Shown: positions 55,291-64,000 of the stretch, in pieces
How the letters are laid out: every line of letters starts with the position of its first letter
Position numbering within the stretch: the stretch's first letter is position 1
Assembly (NCBI RefSeq): GCF_015595035.1
Contig: NZ_JADNRN010000001.1
Span: 1,054,001-1,118,000, forward strand
Source: Marinibium conchae
GTDB lineage: Bacteria > Pseudomonadota > Gammaproteobacteria > Enterobacterales > Alteromonadaceae
Direction of reading: 5' to 3'
DNA length: 64,000 bases
Notes under the pieces: generated by a model
Databases searched by the model: none
What the model was told of the DNA's origin: nothing
Seen by the model: only the letters and a program-made list of their open reading frames with translations
Position numbers and translations under genes: made by a program

Positions 55291-56859
55291 TTAGTTTGGC
55301 TTGTGCTCCGATAAAGATGCAAGAGCAACGCTATGTTCTTCAAAATGTTGAGTATTATTTAATATGTACTCTTGCATTTGTCGCATAGCGTGCTCTGGTA
55401 GCTTGTTTTCTGTTTTAATTTCTGGAAACGCACCATAACCGGCCAATAAACAAAACCAAGATACCGCAGGATAGTAGGACGTCATTTGGTAATTGTTTAA
55501 CACCGTATTAATGTCTCGAGCCGAATACCAAGACTCTAAGACTGCTTCTAATTGTGGCGATAACTGTTGATTGTTCCGGTTATCTATCCAGTATTGACTA
55601 TCGTTTCTAGTATTCAGCTTGTAGTGTGCAACGATATAATCCCGAACGCCTTCAAAACGCTTACGGATCTTATCGTTAAATTTGTCTTTAAGCTCTCGTG
55701 CCTTTTCATCCTCAACGGTATTGCTCAGTACATCAACAGGTTCGCCTAGCAGCTGTATGAATTGTAATATTGTTTCTTGAACTAAGTGCAATGCAGTGGC
55801 TTCCAAGGGTTCAATAAAGCCTTGTGATAAACCCAGTGCCAGTACATTTTTGTGCCAGTGTTTAGTGACTTGCCCTACCTTCATGCGTAAGTGTTTGATC
55901 GCAGGCAAATTAGGATTAGCACTCTCATACTCAACTTTGCTTTCGTAGCCAAGTGATTTTAGGAGCTCCAACTCAGCCTCTTCAGCCGAGATGTATTTAC
56001 TGCAATATACATAGCCATTCCCCGTTCTATTTGTAAGAGGTATATGCCAAGACCAGCCGTTTGATAATGCTTGTGCCTTTGTTTCTGATGGCAAAGTGCT
56101 CTCAGATTTAGTGGGAATAGCAACTGCAGCATCATTGAAGAGCATATCTGAAAAACTATGAAAAGGGACTTTCAAGGATTGTTGAATTAAGCGTGAAGAA
56201 AAACCTGTGCAATCTATGAATAAATCAGCAGAGTACTTGTTTCCAGACTGCATGCTAAGACTGCAAATATTGCCAAATTCGTCATAGTTAATGGCCGATT
56301 TGTGGGAACTTAATTCGTCTTCTATGTGAGTAACACCGGCTTCTTTTGCTTTTATTGATAGAAAGTCTCCCAGTTTGGCGGAATCAAAATGGTAAGCGTA
56401 GTTTAATGGGATTTGTGGCTTGTTGGGCTTAGGTTTTGGGCTGAGTTTACGCTGAGCCAGCTTTGCTGACAGGAAAAAGTCATCAGGGCAAACTGGTACA
56501 TCCATGCCTTGAGAGCGTAACTTGCTATGATATAGAAAAGCCGACCCTGTTGCGCGGTCAAAAGGCGAAGGAAAAGGATGGAAATAACGATTATGTTGGG
56601 TATGTTCAGTCCAATCAACAAAGCTAATGCCGTTTTTGTAGGTAGCATGGCAAGCAGGCATCCATTCGCTCTCTGGTATGTCTAAAATATCGAAAAACTT
56701 CTTTAATTGGGGGGTTGAGCCTTCGCCGACACCGATGATGCCAAGCTGCGGCGACTCTACAAGCGTGATGGCGTATGAGCGTCGATTTAACATTTTGGCA
56801 AACAGATTCGCCGCCATCCAACCCGCCGTTCCTCCGCCCAAAATCAGTATTTTTTTCAT
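55291..56859 (-). CDS. Flavin-dependent (tryptophan) halogenase-family protein 2
   Basis: A 522-residue FAD enzyme of the same family as the 34480-35955 gene but well diverged. It has LGGGTAGW (residues 7-14), the candidate catalytic lysine K75 (HATYKNGISFVDW) and GWSWHIP (268-274) with RTGNGYVY. GLSQGFIEPLEATALHLVQ is the flavin-loop region. Both halogenase motifs are intact. It has a longer middle insertion (KLSPKPKPNKPQIP). It is convergent with the GH31 gene and divergent from the transporter, sharing operator copy 4 with it. Confidence 0.88.
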   Translation of the reverse strand: MKKILILGGGTAGWMAANLFAKMLNRRSYAITLVESPQLGIIGVGEGSTPQLKKFFDILDIPESEWMPACHATYKNGISFVDWTEHTQHNRYFHPFPSPFDRATGSAFLYHSKLRSQGMDVPVCPDDFFLSAKLAQRKLSPKPKPNKPQIPLNYAYHFDSAKLGDFLSIKAKEAGVTHIEDELSSHKSAINYDEFGNICSLSMQSGNKYSADLFIDCTGFSSRLIQQSLKVPFHSFSDMLFNDAAVAIPTKSESTLPSETKAQALSNGWSWHIPLTNRTGNGYVYCSKYISAEEAELELLKSLGYESKVEYESANPNLPAIKHLRMKVGQVTKHWHKNVLALGLSQGFIEPLEATALHLVQETILQFIQLLGEPVDVLSNTVEDEKARELKDKFNDKIRKRFEGVRDYIVAHYKLNTRNDSQYWIDNRNNQQLSPQLEAVLESWYSARDINTVLNNYQMTSYYPAVSWFCLLAGYGAFPEIKTENKLPEHAMRQMQEYILNNTQHFEEHSVALASLSEHKPN

Positions 56860-56950
56860 ATTTGATGGTAACCACGTTAAAAAGAGTGAAACAAATGCAA
56901 AGATGTATTCTGCGATGAGAATGCTACCCCAGATGTCACTGCCAACTGAC

Positions 56951-56964
56951 TGAATACGTATGCA
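56951..56964. promoter_or_regulatory. LacI-type operator copy 4 (TGAATACGTATGCA)
   Basis: Same 14 bases as copies 1 and 2. It sits between the divergent halogenase 2 gene (92 bp upstream of its start) and the transporter gene (136 bp upstream). Confidence 0.72.
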
Positions 56965-57099
56965 CTTTACTAGTCATCCATAGTCATTTTAAACACTTAG
57001 CGTTACACTTAGCGCAATTATTTAACAGACAGTTTACATTATTCGGTTGTGAAGAGAATGTCTTCCAGCTCGATAAGACAACAATAACAAGAGAAAAAT

Positions 57100-58563
57100 A
57101 TGCAAAAACAACAACCCCAATTAAGTTTTTGGCAATTATGGACAGTCAGTTTTGGCTTTTTGGGGGTTCAGTTCGGTTTTGCTCTGCAGAATGCTAATGC
57201 AAGTCGAATCCTAACTGACCTTGGCGCAGACCTACACTCTCTATCGCTGTTTTGGTTAGTTGCTCCAATTATGGGTTTACTCGTACAACCAATTGTTGGC
57301 GCCGCCTCTGACCGAACATGGAATAGGCTTGGTCGTCGTCGCCCGTTTATCCTCGCCGGTGCGATTGCCGCAGCTATTGGCATGTATTTAATGCCAAATG
57401 CGTCGCTCGTTGTTGCATTCATTGCGCCAATGATATTTGGTGTATTAATGCTAGCGCTCATGGACGCTTCATTCAATGTTTGCTTTCAACCTTTTAGAGC
57501 GCTGGTATCCGACATGGTACCCCCTCAACAACGCAATTCTGGGTATTCGATTCAGTCTCTTTTGATAAACGTGGGTGCAGTAATTGGGTCCATCTTGCCA
57601 TTTGTATTAACTAACGTAGTTGGGCTTGAAAATACAGCTGAGGCAGGCAAAGTTGCTCCTTCAGTTGTGTGGGCTTTTTATATTGGAGCAACGGTATTAT
57701 TAGGCTCAGTGTTGTGGACGGTGTTTCGGACTAAAGAGTACAAGCCAAAAGACTACTACAGCTACAAAGGTTTGGATGCTACAAAAATGGAAGCCGAGTT
57801 AGCGCTGAAAAAGTCACTCAAGACAAAATTGTCAGAGTTTTTTAAATTAGTATGGACGATGCCTGATACTATGCGCCAGTTGGCAGTAGTTCAGTTCTTT
57901 TCGTGGTTTGCGCTGTTTATAATGTGGGTTTATACAACCCCTGCAATTACGCAACATATTTGGGGCGTGGAAGTGAAATGGTTCGATCCAGATTATTTGT
58001 CATCGGTCGATGTTCCCGCGTCAATTGTTGCAGCAAAAGGTGCTGCAGGTGATTGGGTGGGTATTTTGTTTGCCGGTTATTCATTATTCGCAGCAGTCTT
58101 TTCAGTGTTTCTTGCAAAGTTAGCCGATAAAATAGGAAGAAAGGTGGTGTATGCAAGTTCACTCTTTATCGGCGGTCTCTCATACATTAGTTTTATGCTT
58201 TTTGAGGACCTAACACCAACTACTGTGAATTTGTTGATCACAGAAGTGACCGTTCCCTTTGGCGCAGTGTTACTCATGTTGCCAATGATAGGGATAGGTA
58301 TCGCATGGGCCGCTATTTTAGCGATGCCTTACGCCATGTTAGCGGGTTCTCTCCCAGCAAATAAAACTGGCGTCTATATGGGAATATTCAACTTCACCAT
58401 TGCTATGCCGCAGATCATTTGTGGTCTTACCGCTGGTTTCATATTGAGCAATGTATTTGATAATAACGCAGTGTACATTATTGTCGTTGCGGGCGTGTCG
58501 ATGCTGCTTGCGGGTTTCGCTGTGTTTGGTGTGAAAGAGCACGTACAAGTTACCGAATCATAA
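57100..58563 (+). CDS. GPH/MFS-type sugar:cation symporter (maltose/maltodextrin type)
   Basis: A 12-helix transporter of 487 residues related to the SLC45/GPH sugar symporters (SuxC, MalA-like). The loop 2-3 motif SDRTWNRLGRRRPFIL and the N-terminal GFLGVQFGFALQNANASRI are characteristic. A long loop (WGVEVKWFDPDYLSSVDVPASIVAAKGAAGD; about 287-320) separates two helices of the second half. Placed next to the LacI gene and behind operator copy 4, it most likely imports maltose or glucose oligomers made by the periplasmic enzymes. No phosphotransferase or cytoplasmic maltose phosphorylase is present in the window. Confidence 0.9.
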   Translation: MQKQQPQLSFWQLWTVSFGFLGVQFGFALQNANASRILTDLGADLHSLSLFWLVAPIMGLLVQPIVGAASDRTWNRLGRRRPFILAGAIAAAIGMYLMPNASLVVAFIAPMIFGVLMLALMDASFNVCFQPFRALVSDMVPPQQRNSGYSIQSLLINVGAVIGSILPFVLTNVVGLENTAEAGKVAPSVVWAFYIGATVLLGSVLWTVFRTKEYKPKDYYSYKGLDATKMEAELALKKSLKTKLSEFFKLVWTMPDTMRQLAVVQFFSWFALFIMWVYTTPAITQHIWGVEVKWFDPDYLSSVDVPASIVAAKGAAGDWVGILFAGYSLFAAVFSVFLAKLADKIGRKVVYASSLFIGGLSYISFMLFEDLTPTTVNLLITEVTVPFGAVLLMLPMIGIGIAWAAILAMPYAMLAGSLPANKTGVYMGIFNFTIAMPQIICGLTAGFILSNVFDNNAVYIIVVAGVSMLLAGFAVFGVKEHVQVTES

Positions 58564-58588
58564 AGTTTAAAGCCTTATCCCTAGCTTT

Positions 58589-58619
58589 CCCAATAGCAGC
58601 GATGCTATTGGGTTTTTTT
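58589..58619 (+). terminator. Terminator after the sugar transporter
   Basis: CCCAATAGCA (58589-58598) and TGCTATTGGG (58603-58612) are perfect arms around GCGA, with seven T following. Confidence 0.92.
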
Positions 58620-58635
58620 GTTCAAAAGAAGAGAC

Positions 58636-59667
58636 TTATTTCGAGCTATTGACGCCACATGATTGTCGGATGATAAGCTCGGGCGGCATAAGATAATCTG
58701 TAACGGGTTCATTATTAATCATTTTCAATAGATTAGTCACTAAGAGTTCACCAGCAAGCTGCGTATTTTGATGTACCGTGGTAAGTGGTGTTGAGGCAAA
58801 CTCACTTATTTGAATATTATCGTAGCCTACAACTGCTATATCCGCCGGAACCTTAAGCCCTAAGCTTCTCACTGCTCTTATTGCACCCATCGCAATGAGG
58901 TCTGATGCGCACACGATGGCATCAGGACGGTTGTCATTCAATATCTTAAGTGCTGCTTCATAGCCTGCTGCTTCAGTTGATATTGCGTTCTTCTGCACTA
59001 CATTTGATGAAGGCAGGGCATTTTCCAAAAGCACACTCATGAAACCATCAAACCTAGCCTTAAACTCGGGAGCCGTCTCGTCGGCGTAGCCAATGAAGCC
59101 AAAGGTTTTATGGCCTAGCGAAAGCATGTGTTTAGTTATTTCAACGCCACCTAAGTAGTTATCGCAGCCAATGGATACGCCGGGATGTTTCTCATCAGGC
59201 GCGCCCCAGCGAAGAAATCGCGTACCTTGTTCCTCTAGTTGACTGAGTTTATATTCGTAATCAGTGTAACTACCATAACCTAATAGGATAAGACCATCGG
59301 CTTTATTACTGTCTTCGTAAACAGCATGCCAATCGTCCTTCAAATTTTGAAATGACACCAAAAGATCATAACCGGCAGCCGCAGTGGCTTTGGTAATACT
59401 ACCTAGCATTGAGATAAAAAACGGATTGATGAGAGAGTCATCGGATGTTGGATCTTCGAAAAAGAGCAGGGCAAGGGTTTGACTATGCTGCTTTCGCAGA
59501 TTACTCGCGTTTTTGTCAACTTTGTAATTGAGTTCTTTGGCTATCCGTTTCACTTTTTCCCGAGTTTCCTGATTCACCAGCGGACTATCGCTTAGTGCTC
59601 TTGATACGGTCGATTGGGAAACACCCGCCATGTGTGCGATGTCGAACGACGTTGCTTTGCTTTTCAT
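58636..59667 (-). CDS. LacI-family transcriptional regulator of the alpha-glucan locus
   Basis: A 343-residue LacI/GalR regulator: helix-turn-helix and hinge at about 5-60 (SFDIAHMAGVSQSTVSRALSD; ELNYKVDKNASNLRKQ) and a periplasmic-binding-protein-like effector domain (about 62-335; DAIVCASDLIAMGAIRAV, VVGYDNIQISEFASTPLTTV). It is convergent with the transporter. Four copies of a LacI-type palindrome in the locus make it the probable local repressor with a maltose- or glucose-oligomer effector. No operator copy is seen in its own upstream region, so it may not be autoregulated. Confidence 0.93.
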   Translation of the reverse strand: MKSKATSFDIAHMAGVSQSTVSRALSDSPLVNQETREKVKRIAKELNYKVDKNASNLRKQHSQTLALLFFEDPTSDDSLINPFFISMLGSITKATAAAGYDLLVSFQNLKDDWHAVYEDSNKADGLILLGYGSYTDYEYKLSQLEEQGTRFLRWGAPDEKHPGVSIGCDNYLGGVEITKHMLSLGHKTFGFIGYADETAPEFKARFDGFMSVLLENALPSSNVVQKNAISTEAAGYEAALKILNDNRPDAIVCASDLIAMGAIRAVRSLGLKVPADIAVVGYDNIQISEFASTPLTTVHQNTQLAGELLVTNLLKMINNEPVTDYLMPPELIIRQSCGVNSSK

Positions 59668-59868
59668 TGTGGACTTCTTGTCAGTGAAAATGTCTATTAA
59701 ATGAGAACTTCATATTACTGAAAATCTTTCATGTAGTGTTTTATACACCACTGTGCATATCAAGTTCAAATTCTTTGCAAATATGCTCTAAATTGACGCT
59801 ATTGAAATGAAAACAAAGTGATATACTCGGAAAAATTATTTAAATCTATTTTTGAGGAAATACACGAA

Positions 59869-61533
59869 ATGGCCGAAACTGAACATCGCCCGTCCAACTT
59901 TATCAGACAAATTATCGATAAAGACTTGAGTTCAGGCCTACATCAGAATGTAGCAACCCGCTTTCCACCAGAGCCAAATGGTTACTTGCATATAGGTCAT
60001 GCAAAATCAATTTGTTTAAACTTTGGCATTGCACAAGACTATAAGGGCACTTGTAACCTTCGTTTCGATGATACTAATCCTGAAAAAGAGGACATCGATT
60101 ACGTTAATTCGATTAAAGAGGACGTTACCTGGCTTGGCTTCGATTGGCATGGCGAGACGCGTTACTCATCGAACTATTTTGATCAGTTGCATGGATACGC
60201 TGTCGAGCTAATCGAAAAGGGCCTAGCCTACGTTGATTTCTCTAGCCAAGAGGCGGTGCGAGAAATGCGTGGAACCTTAACTGCACCCGGAAAGAATAGC
60301 CCATATCGCGATACTAGCATTGAAGAAAACCTCTCTCACTTCGCGAAGATGAAAGCGGGTGAGTACCAAGAGGGAGAATGTAGCTTACGCGCTAAAATAG
60401 ATATGAGTTCGTCGTTTATGTGTATGCGCGACCCTATTATCTATCGTGTGAAGTTTGCTCATCATCATCAGACTGGTGACAAATGGTGTATATATCCAAT
60501 GTATGATTTTACCCATTGTATTTCTGATGCGATAGAGGGGATCACGCATTCTTTGTGCACACTTGAGTTTCAGGACAACCGTCGTTTATATGATTGGGTG
60601 ATTGATAATATTTCGATTGAGTGTACGCCTCGACAATACGAGTTTTCACGCCTAAATCTTGAATATACTGTTCTCAGCAAACGAAAGTTGATTCAGCTTG
60701 TAGAAGACAACATTGTCTCGGGTTGGAACGATCCGAGAATGCCAACTATCGCCGGTATTCGTCGTCGCGGCTACACGCCTTCTGCTATGCGTGAGTTTTG
60801 TTTACGCATTGGCGTGACCAAAATGGATAATTTAGTTGAAATGAGTATGCTTGAGGCCTGCATAAGAGACGAACTTAACGTATCGGCAGAAAGAAGGATG
60901 GCAGTGCTTGAGCCCTTAAAGGTGGTGATTGAAAACTACGAAGAGGGTAAAACCGAATGGCTTGATGCGCCCAATCACCCCAGTGATGAGACCATGGGAA
61001 CACGCAAGGTGCCTTTTTCTAAAGAGCTTTGGATTGAAAAAGAAGACTTTAGAGAATCTGCAAATAAGAAATTTAAGCGTTTAGTGATAGATAAAGAAGT
61101 ACGCTTGCGTAATGCCTATTTTTTAAAAGCTAATCGCTGTGATAAAGACGAACAAGGCGAGGTAACCACAGTGTATTGTACTTACGATCCAGATACGCTT
61201 GGCAAAGACCCTTCTGACGGTCGCAAAGCGAAAGGGGTTATCCATTGGGTCAGTGCTGAGCACGCAGTTGAAGCTGAGGTACGTCTTTACGATCGTTTGT
61301 TTACTGTTCCCAACCCCGCGGCTGAAGAAGATTTTGCAGCAACGATTAACCCTGAATCGCTGGTAATAAAAACAGCCTTTGTTGAGCCTTCATTGCGCGA
61401 AGCTAACTTACACCAGGCATTCCAATTTGAAAGAACAGGATACTTCTGTATAGATGATGACAGCTCTTCAGCACAATTGGTGTTCAACAGAACGGTCGGT
61501 TTGCGTGATACTTGGGCAAAACAAGGTCAATAA
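59869..61533 (+). CDS. glnS: Glutaminyl-tRNA synthetase
   Basis: Class I synthetase charging tRNA-Gln. From the ATG at 59869 (GAGGAA site at 59854-59859) it has 554 residues, the E. coli length; the open frame extends to a GTG at 59818 but homologues start here. HIGH motif [10 protein letters not shown] (H41-H44), KMSKS-type [21 protein letters not shown] and the C-terminal anticodon-binding beta barrels are all visible. It marks the return to core genome after the accessory locus. Confidence 0.97.
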   Translation: MAETEHRPSNFIRQIIDKDLSSGLHQNVATRFPPEPNGYLHIGHAKSICLNFGIAQDYKGTCNLRFDDTNPEKEDIDYVNSIKEDVTWLGFDWHGETRYSSNYFDQLHGYAVELIEKGLAYVDFSSQEAVREMRGTLTAPGKNSPYRDTSIEENLSHFAKMKAGEYQEGECSLRAKIDMSSSFMCMRDPIIYRVKFAHHHQTGDKWCIYPMYDFTHCISDAIEGITHSLCTLEFQDNRRLYDWVIDNISIECTPRQYEFSRLNLEYTVLSKRKLIQLVEDNIVSGWNDPRMPTIAGIRRRGYTPSAMREFCLRIGVTKMDNLVEMSMLEACIRDELNVSAERRMAVLEPLKVVIENYEEGKTEWLDAPNHPSDETMGTRKVPFSKELWIEKEDFRESANKKFKRLVIDKEVRLRNAYFLKANRCDKDEQGEVTTVYCTYDPDTLGKDPSDGRKAKGVIHWVSAEHAVEAEVRLYDRLFTVPNPAAEEDFAATINPESLVIKTAFVEPSLREANLHQAFQFERTGYFCIDDDSSSAQLVFNRTVGLRDTWAKQGQ

Positions 61534-61550
61534 GAAATAATATATCATGT

Positions 61551-61579
61551 AAAAGCCCAAACTATGTTTGGGCTTTTTG
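61551..61579. terminator. Bidirectional terminator between glnS and yciK
   Basis: AAAAGCCCAAAC (61551-61562) and GTTTGGGCTTTT (61566-61577) are perfect arms around TAT, flanked by A and T tracts. Confidence 0.87.
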
Positions 61580-61593
61580 CTAATGGCTATTAA

Positions 61594-62346
61594 TCACTTT
61601 GGTTGGCAATGGAAAGTTTTGCCATTGTGGTCATCGCTGTCATCAGAAGCGAGATAAAGATAAGTAGGCATAATGTCTAAAGGGGTTTTGAGTTGGTCCT
61701 GCTTCTCGCCAGGAAAAGCTTTTGCTCGCATGTTTGTGCGTGTGCCTCCTGGATTGATGCAGTTAAAGCGAAGTCCTGAGTTTTTATGCTCGTCAGCCAG
61801 CACTTGCATCATGCCTTCTGTTGCAAACTTCGACATGCTGTAGCTTCCCCAATAAGCTCTTCCTTTATGACCAACTGACGAGGTGGTGTAAATAACGCTG
61901 GCTTTATTCTGTTTTTTCAAGAGCGGAAGCAAGGCTTGAGTTAGTAAGAATTGGCTGTTTACATTAACTTGCATAACAGCATTGAATTCTTTTTCACTAA
62001 TTTGCTCGAAGGGGCACAGGTTGCCAAGAATACTTGCGTTAAATAACACTATATCGATGCGTTTATATTGCGACTCAATACTTGCTACCATGTCTAAATA
62101 ATTTTGTTGTGTTGCGCCTGCAAAATCAATCGGTACAATGATGGGCTCTGGGGCGCCAGTGGCGATAATTTCATCATAAGTGACTTCCAGTTTAGAAACG
62201 GTTTTACCCAGAAGAATGACTTGAGCGCCACATTTTGCGTAAGAAATAGCTGCTTGCTTTCCAATACCATCGCCAGCACCGGTTATTAACGCTATTTTAT
62301 TGCTTAATGCTTGATTACGAGCTACATATTGTAGGTGAGTATGCAT
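61594..62346 (-). CDS. yciK: YciK-type short-chain dehydrogenase/reductase
   Basis: A 250-residue SDR oxidoreductase. NAD(P) motif TGAGDGIG (22-29), serine S156/S157 in TTSSVGH and catalytic Y169-x3-K173 (YSMSK). The C-terminus FNCINPGGTRTNMRAKAFPGE matches YciK of enterics, whose substrate is not known. It has an AAGGAA ribosome site and is convergent with glnS. Confidence 0.9.
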   Translation of the reverse strand: MHTHLQYVARNQALSNKIALITGAGDGIGKQAAISYAKCGAQVILLGKTVSKLEVTYDEIIATGAPEPIIVPIDFAGATQQNYLDMVASIESQYKRIDIVLFNASILGNLCPFEQISEKEFNAVMQVNVNSQFLLTQALLPLLKKQNKASVIYTTSSVGHKGRAYWGSYSMSKFATEGMMQVLADEHKNSGLRFNCINPGGTRTNMRAKAFPGEKQDQLKTPLDIMPTYLYLASDDSDDHNGKTFHCQPK

Positions 62347-62614
62347 TGTGTTCCTTTGCTAATTGGTTTTAGGATCGAAAGAATGAATAATATCGTACAA
62401 GTCACGTAGTCTGAAGTTAATAACGCAAATTTGTGGTCAATTGATATTTTTCCTTACAAATGATTAACAAACCTTTGCAAAGTGACAGTAAAGCCAATAC
62501 TATTAAGATTATTATAACTGGTCATACTTGTTAGACTATCCGCAATACCATGACGTTAATAAAAAGTATAAATGTTATGGATAACTATTATCTGCAAGCA
62601 AGTGGGGAGAAAGA

Positions 62615-64000
62615 ATGAATAAATTGTTAATTAGCGCAAGTGTTTTAGCGGCGCTAGGACTTAGCGGTTGTGGTGGAGGCGATAGCCTAAGCGACATCAG
62701 GGAAGAAACTGAAGTACAAACTGCATTTTCAAGAGTGGTTTTTGATCCTGCAGGTGGAAACCTCAACATTCCAAACGACCTTTTGATGCTTCCTGGCGAT
62801 GATGGTTTTTTTGACTACACACTTAATATACCGGTCGCAGACCCAACAGACTTTGGTGACCCTCAAAACGCACTTAATGTGCTGGATGGATGGTCGACAA
62901 CACAACCATTCGTTATCAATGTGGAGACGCCAGACGAGGTTAGCTTAGACGCTTCAACCTACCCACAGGGCCTACACATTTATGAAGCCACGCTAGGGCT
63001 AAATCAAGCCGACCCAGATTGTGCTGCTATTCAAATTCCAAGTGCGGGCTGTAAAATCGGCGACAAACTAACATACGGCGTTGACTTTATTGCTCAACCT
63101 GCTGACGGTAGCACCATTACTATCATTCCTCTTCGCCCGCTGAAAGCAGCGCAGGGCTATATGTTAGTCATGACGACAGACCTTAAAGATAGCACGGGCA
63201 AGAGTGTTCAAGGCTCAACTACCTGGGATTTGGTTAGCCAAGACATAAACAGTAGTCCTCTTGCCACCGAGTCACAACTAAGCTTGCAAACGCTAATTAA
63301 TTTACACTTAGATTCACTTGCTGGCGCAGGTGTCGATACAACAAATGTCACATACGCTTCGGCATTTACTACGCAATCGACGTCAACGGTTCTTGATACT
63401 GTTAAGCAATTGATGATTGCCGAGTTTGCTCAACGAGCTGCTCTACAAGACCCAACTGCGGGTCAAGCGCTGCCTGCTATTGTCGCTAGAGATGTAGCTG
63501 CAGCGCCAAACACAATGGAATTTTTAGGGCTCGTTAGCGAAGACTTAGTTGCAGGCGCGGTGATGTTAGGCGTATCTCAATTGCCTGCAGAAGCAGCTCC
63601 TCTGATTCCTGCAATCAATGCATCAGATTTTTCATCGTTTACGACTTGTGCGGGCTTATTAAACGGTGCAGGCGGTGGTTTTGGTAGTCAGATTCCTCAA
63701 GTGAATGAGTTTGCTGCGGGCGTTGCCTCAGGTATTTTGGCTCAGGCGGGTCCTTTCTGCGCAGCTACACGCTTTGAAGGGAATATTTCATTGCCTTATT
63801 ACTCAGGCGTACCTTCAATAGAAAATCCACTTGCTCCAATTAACGCGTTTTGGACATCAGCATGTGATAGCGGTATTGTGCTAGCTGGTGCAGCGGCCTT
63901 ACTTCCAAATGCTGAGCCAGGTCCAAATGCGGCATTGTGCTCAAATGTAGGTTTAGCCGATGTTCGTTTGAACGGTCAGTTGCTTGATCGTGACAGAAAC
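62615..64000 (+). CDS. VolA/Pla-1-type lipoprotein lipase, N-terminal part (cut by window edge)
   Basis: I translated this from the ATG at 62615 (GGGGAGAAAG site); the frame stays open to the last base, giving 462 residues. Signal with lipobox L16-S17-G18-C19 then GGGDSLSD. FSRVVFDPAGGNLNIPNDLLM, VLDGWSTTQPFVI, then IIPLRPLKAAQGYMLVMT are typical of the N-terminal domain of the bacterial virulence-factor lipase family (VolA of Vibrio, Pla-1/cef). These are surface or extracellular lysophospholipases. The catalytic GHSLG region would lie beyond the window. About 268 bp of featureless upstream sequence separate it from yciK. Confidence 0.85.
   Translation, partial: MNKLLISASVLAALGLSGCGGGDSLSDIREETEVQTAFSRVVFDPAGGNLNIPNDLLMLPGDDGFFDYTLNIPVADPTDFGDPQNALNVLDGWSTTQPFVINVETPDEVSLDASTYPQGLHIYEATLGLNQADPDCAAIQIPSAGCKIGDKLTYGVDFIAQPADGSTITIIPLRPLKAAQGYMLVMTTDLKDSTGKSVQGSTTWDLVSQDINSSPLATESQLSLQTLINLHLDSLAGAGVDTTNVTYASAFTTQSTSTVLDTVKQLMIAEFAQRAALQDPTAGQALPAIVARDVAAAPNTMEFLGLVSEDLVAGAVMLGVSQLPAEAAPLIPAINASDFSSFTTCAGLLNGAGGGFGSQIPQVNEFAAGVASGILAQAGPFCAATRFEGNISLPYYSGVPSIENPLAPINAFWTSACDSGIVLAGAAALLPNAEPGPNAALCSNVGLADVRLNGQLLDRDRN

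Overview
This is a 64 kb chromosomal segment of a marine gammaproteobacterium of the Alteromonadaceae type (Glaciecola, Paraglaciecola or Alteromonas-like). The assignment rests on gene order (gltA divergent from sdhCDAB-sucABCD; msbA-lpxK-ycaR-kdsB after comEC), on the Caulobacter-type TonB-dependent receptors, and on the carbohydrate-scavenging gene content. I saw no rRNA, tRNA, CRISPR array, insertion sequence or prophage. Domain and family names come from reading the translations; no search was run.

Layout. Positions 1-8.2 kb hold housekeeping genes: a cut-off DUF2062 gene, comEC (DNA uptake), msbA/lpxK/ycaR/kdsB (lipid A and Kdo) and rimO (ribosomal protein S12 methylthiolation). From 8.2 to 19.1 kb there is a mixed stretch. 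It has an acidic lipoprotein behind four helically phased GTAAA boxes, a DUF2919 membrane protein, a LysR regulator with an orphan partner, a DedA-like membrane protein, tcdA, a yqjG-pirin pair, the GDP-mannose genes manC and manB, and a DUF3429 membrane protein. From 19.4 to 31.1 kb lies the TCA-cycle cluster (gltA / sdhCDAB, sucAB, sucCD), whose SucB carries two lipoyl domains.

From 31.1 to 59.7 kb, between sucD and glnS, lies an accessory locus for alpha-glucan (starch, glycogen or pullulan type) use. It encodes two TonB-dependent receptors, a lipoprotein pullulanase with three extra C-terminal repeats, a GH13 lipoprotein amylase, a GH31 alpha-glucosidase-type enzyme, a GPH/MFS sugar transporter and a LacI-family regulator. 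A 14-bp near-palindrome (TGMATACGTATGCR, central CG) occurs four times, once in each main promoter region of this block, and is the likely operator of that LacI protein. This suggests one regulon: outer-membrane uptake, periplasmic debranching and hydrolysis, then inner-membrane import.

The unusual part is what else sits under the same operators. Two different flavin-dependent (tryptophan halogenase-like) proteins are present. So is a cassette of two membrane-anchored SGNH/GDSL hydrolases facing a carbamoyltransferase, an SxtJ-type membrane protein and a 50-residue DUF5989-type membrane protein. The last three are the first genes of the operon that continues into the amylase and the GH31 enzyme. 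The set matches, by type, sxtI-sxtJ-sxtK-sxtL of the cyanobacterial saxitoxin cluster. Here it appears as a sugar-regulated carbamoylation/ester-editing module of unknown substrate, and it is the best candidate for an undescribed system.

The window ends with core genes glnS and yciK and the start of a VolA/Pla-1-type lipoprotein lipase cut by the window edge.
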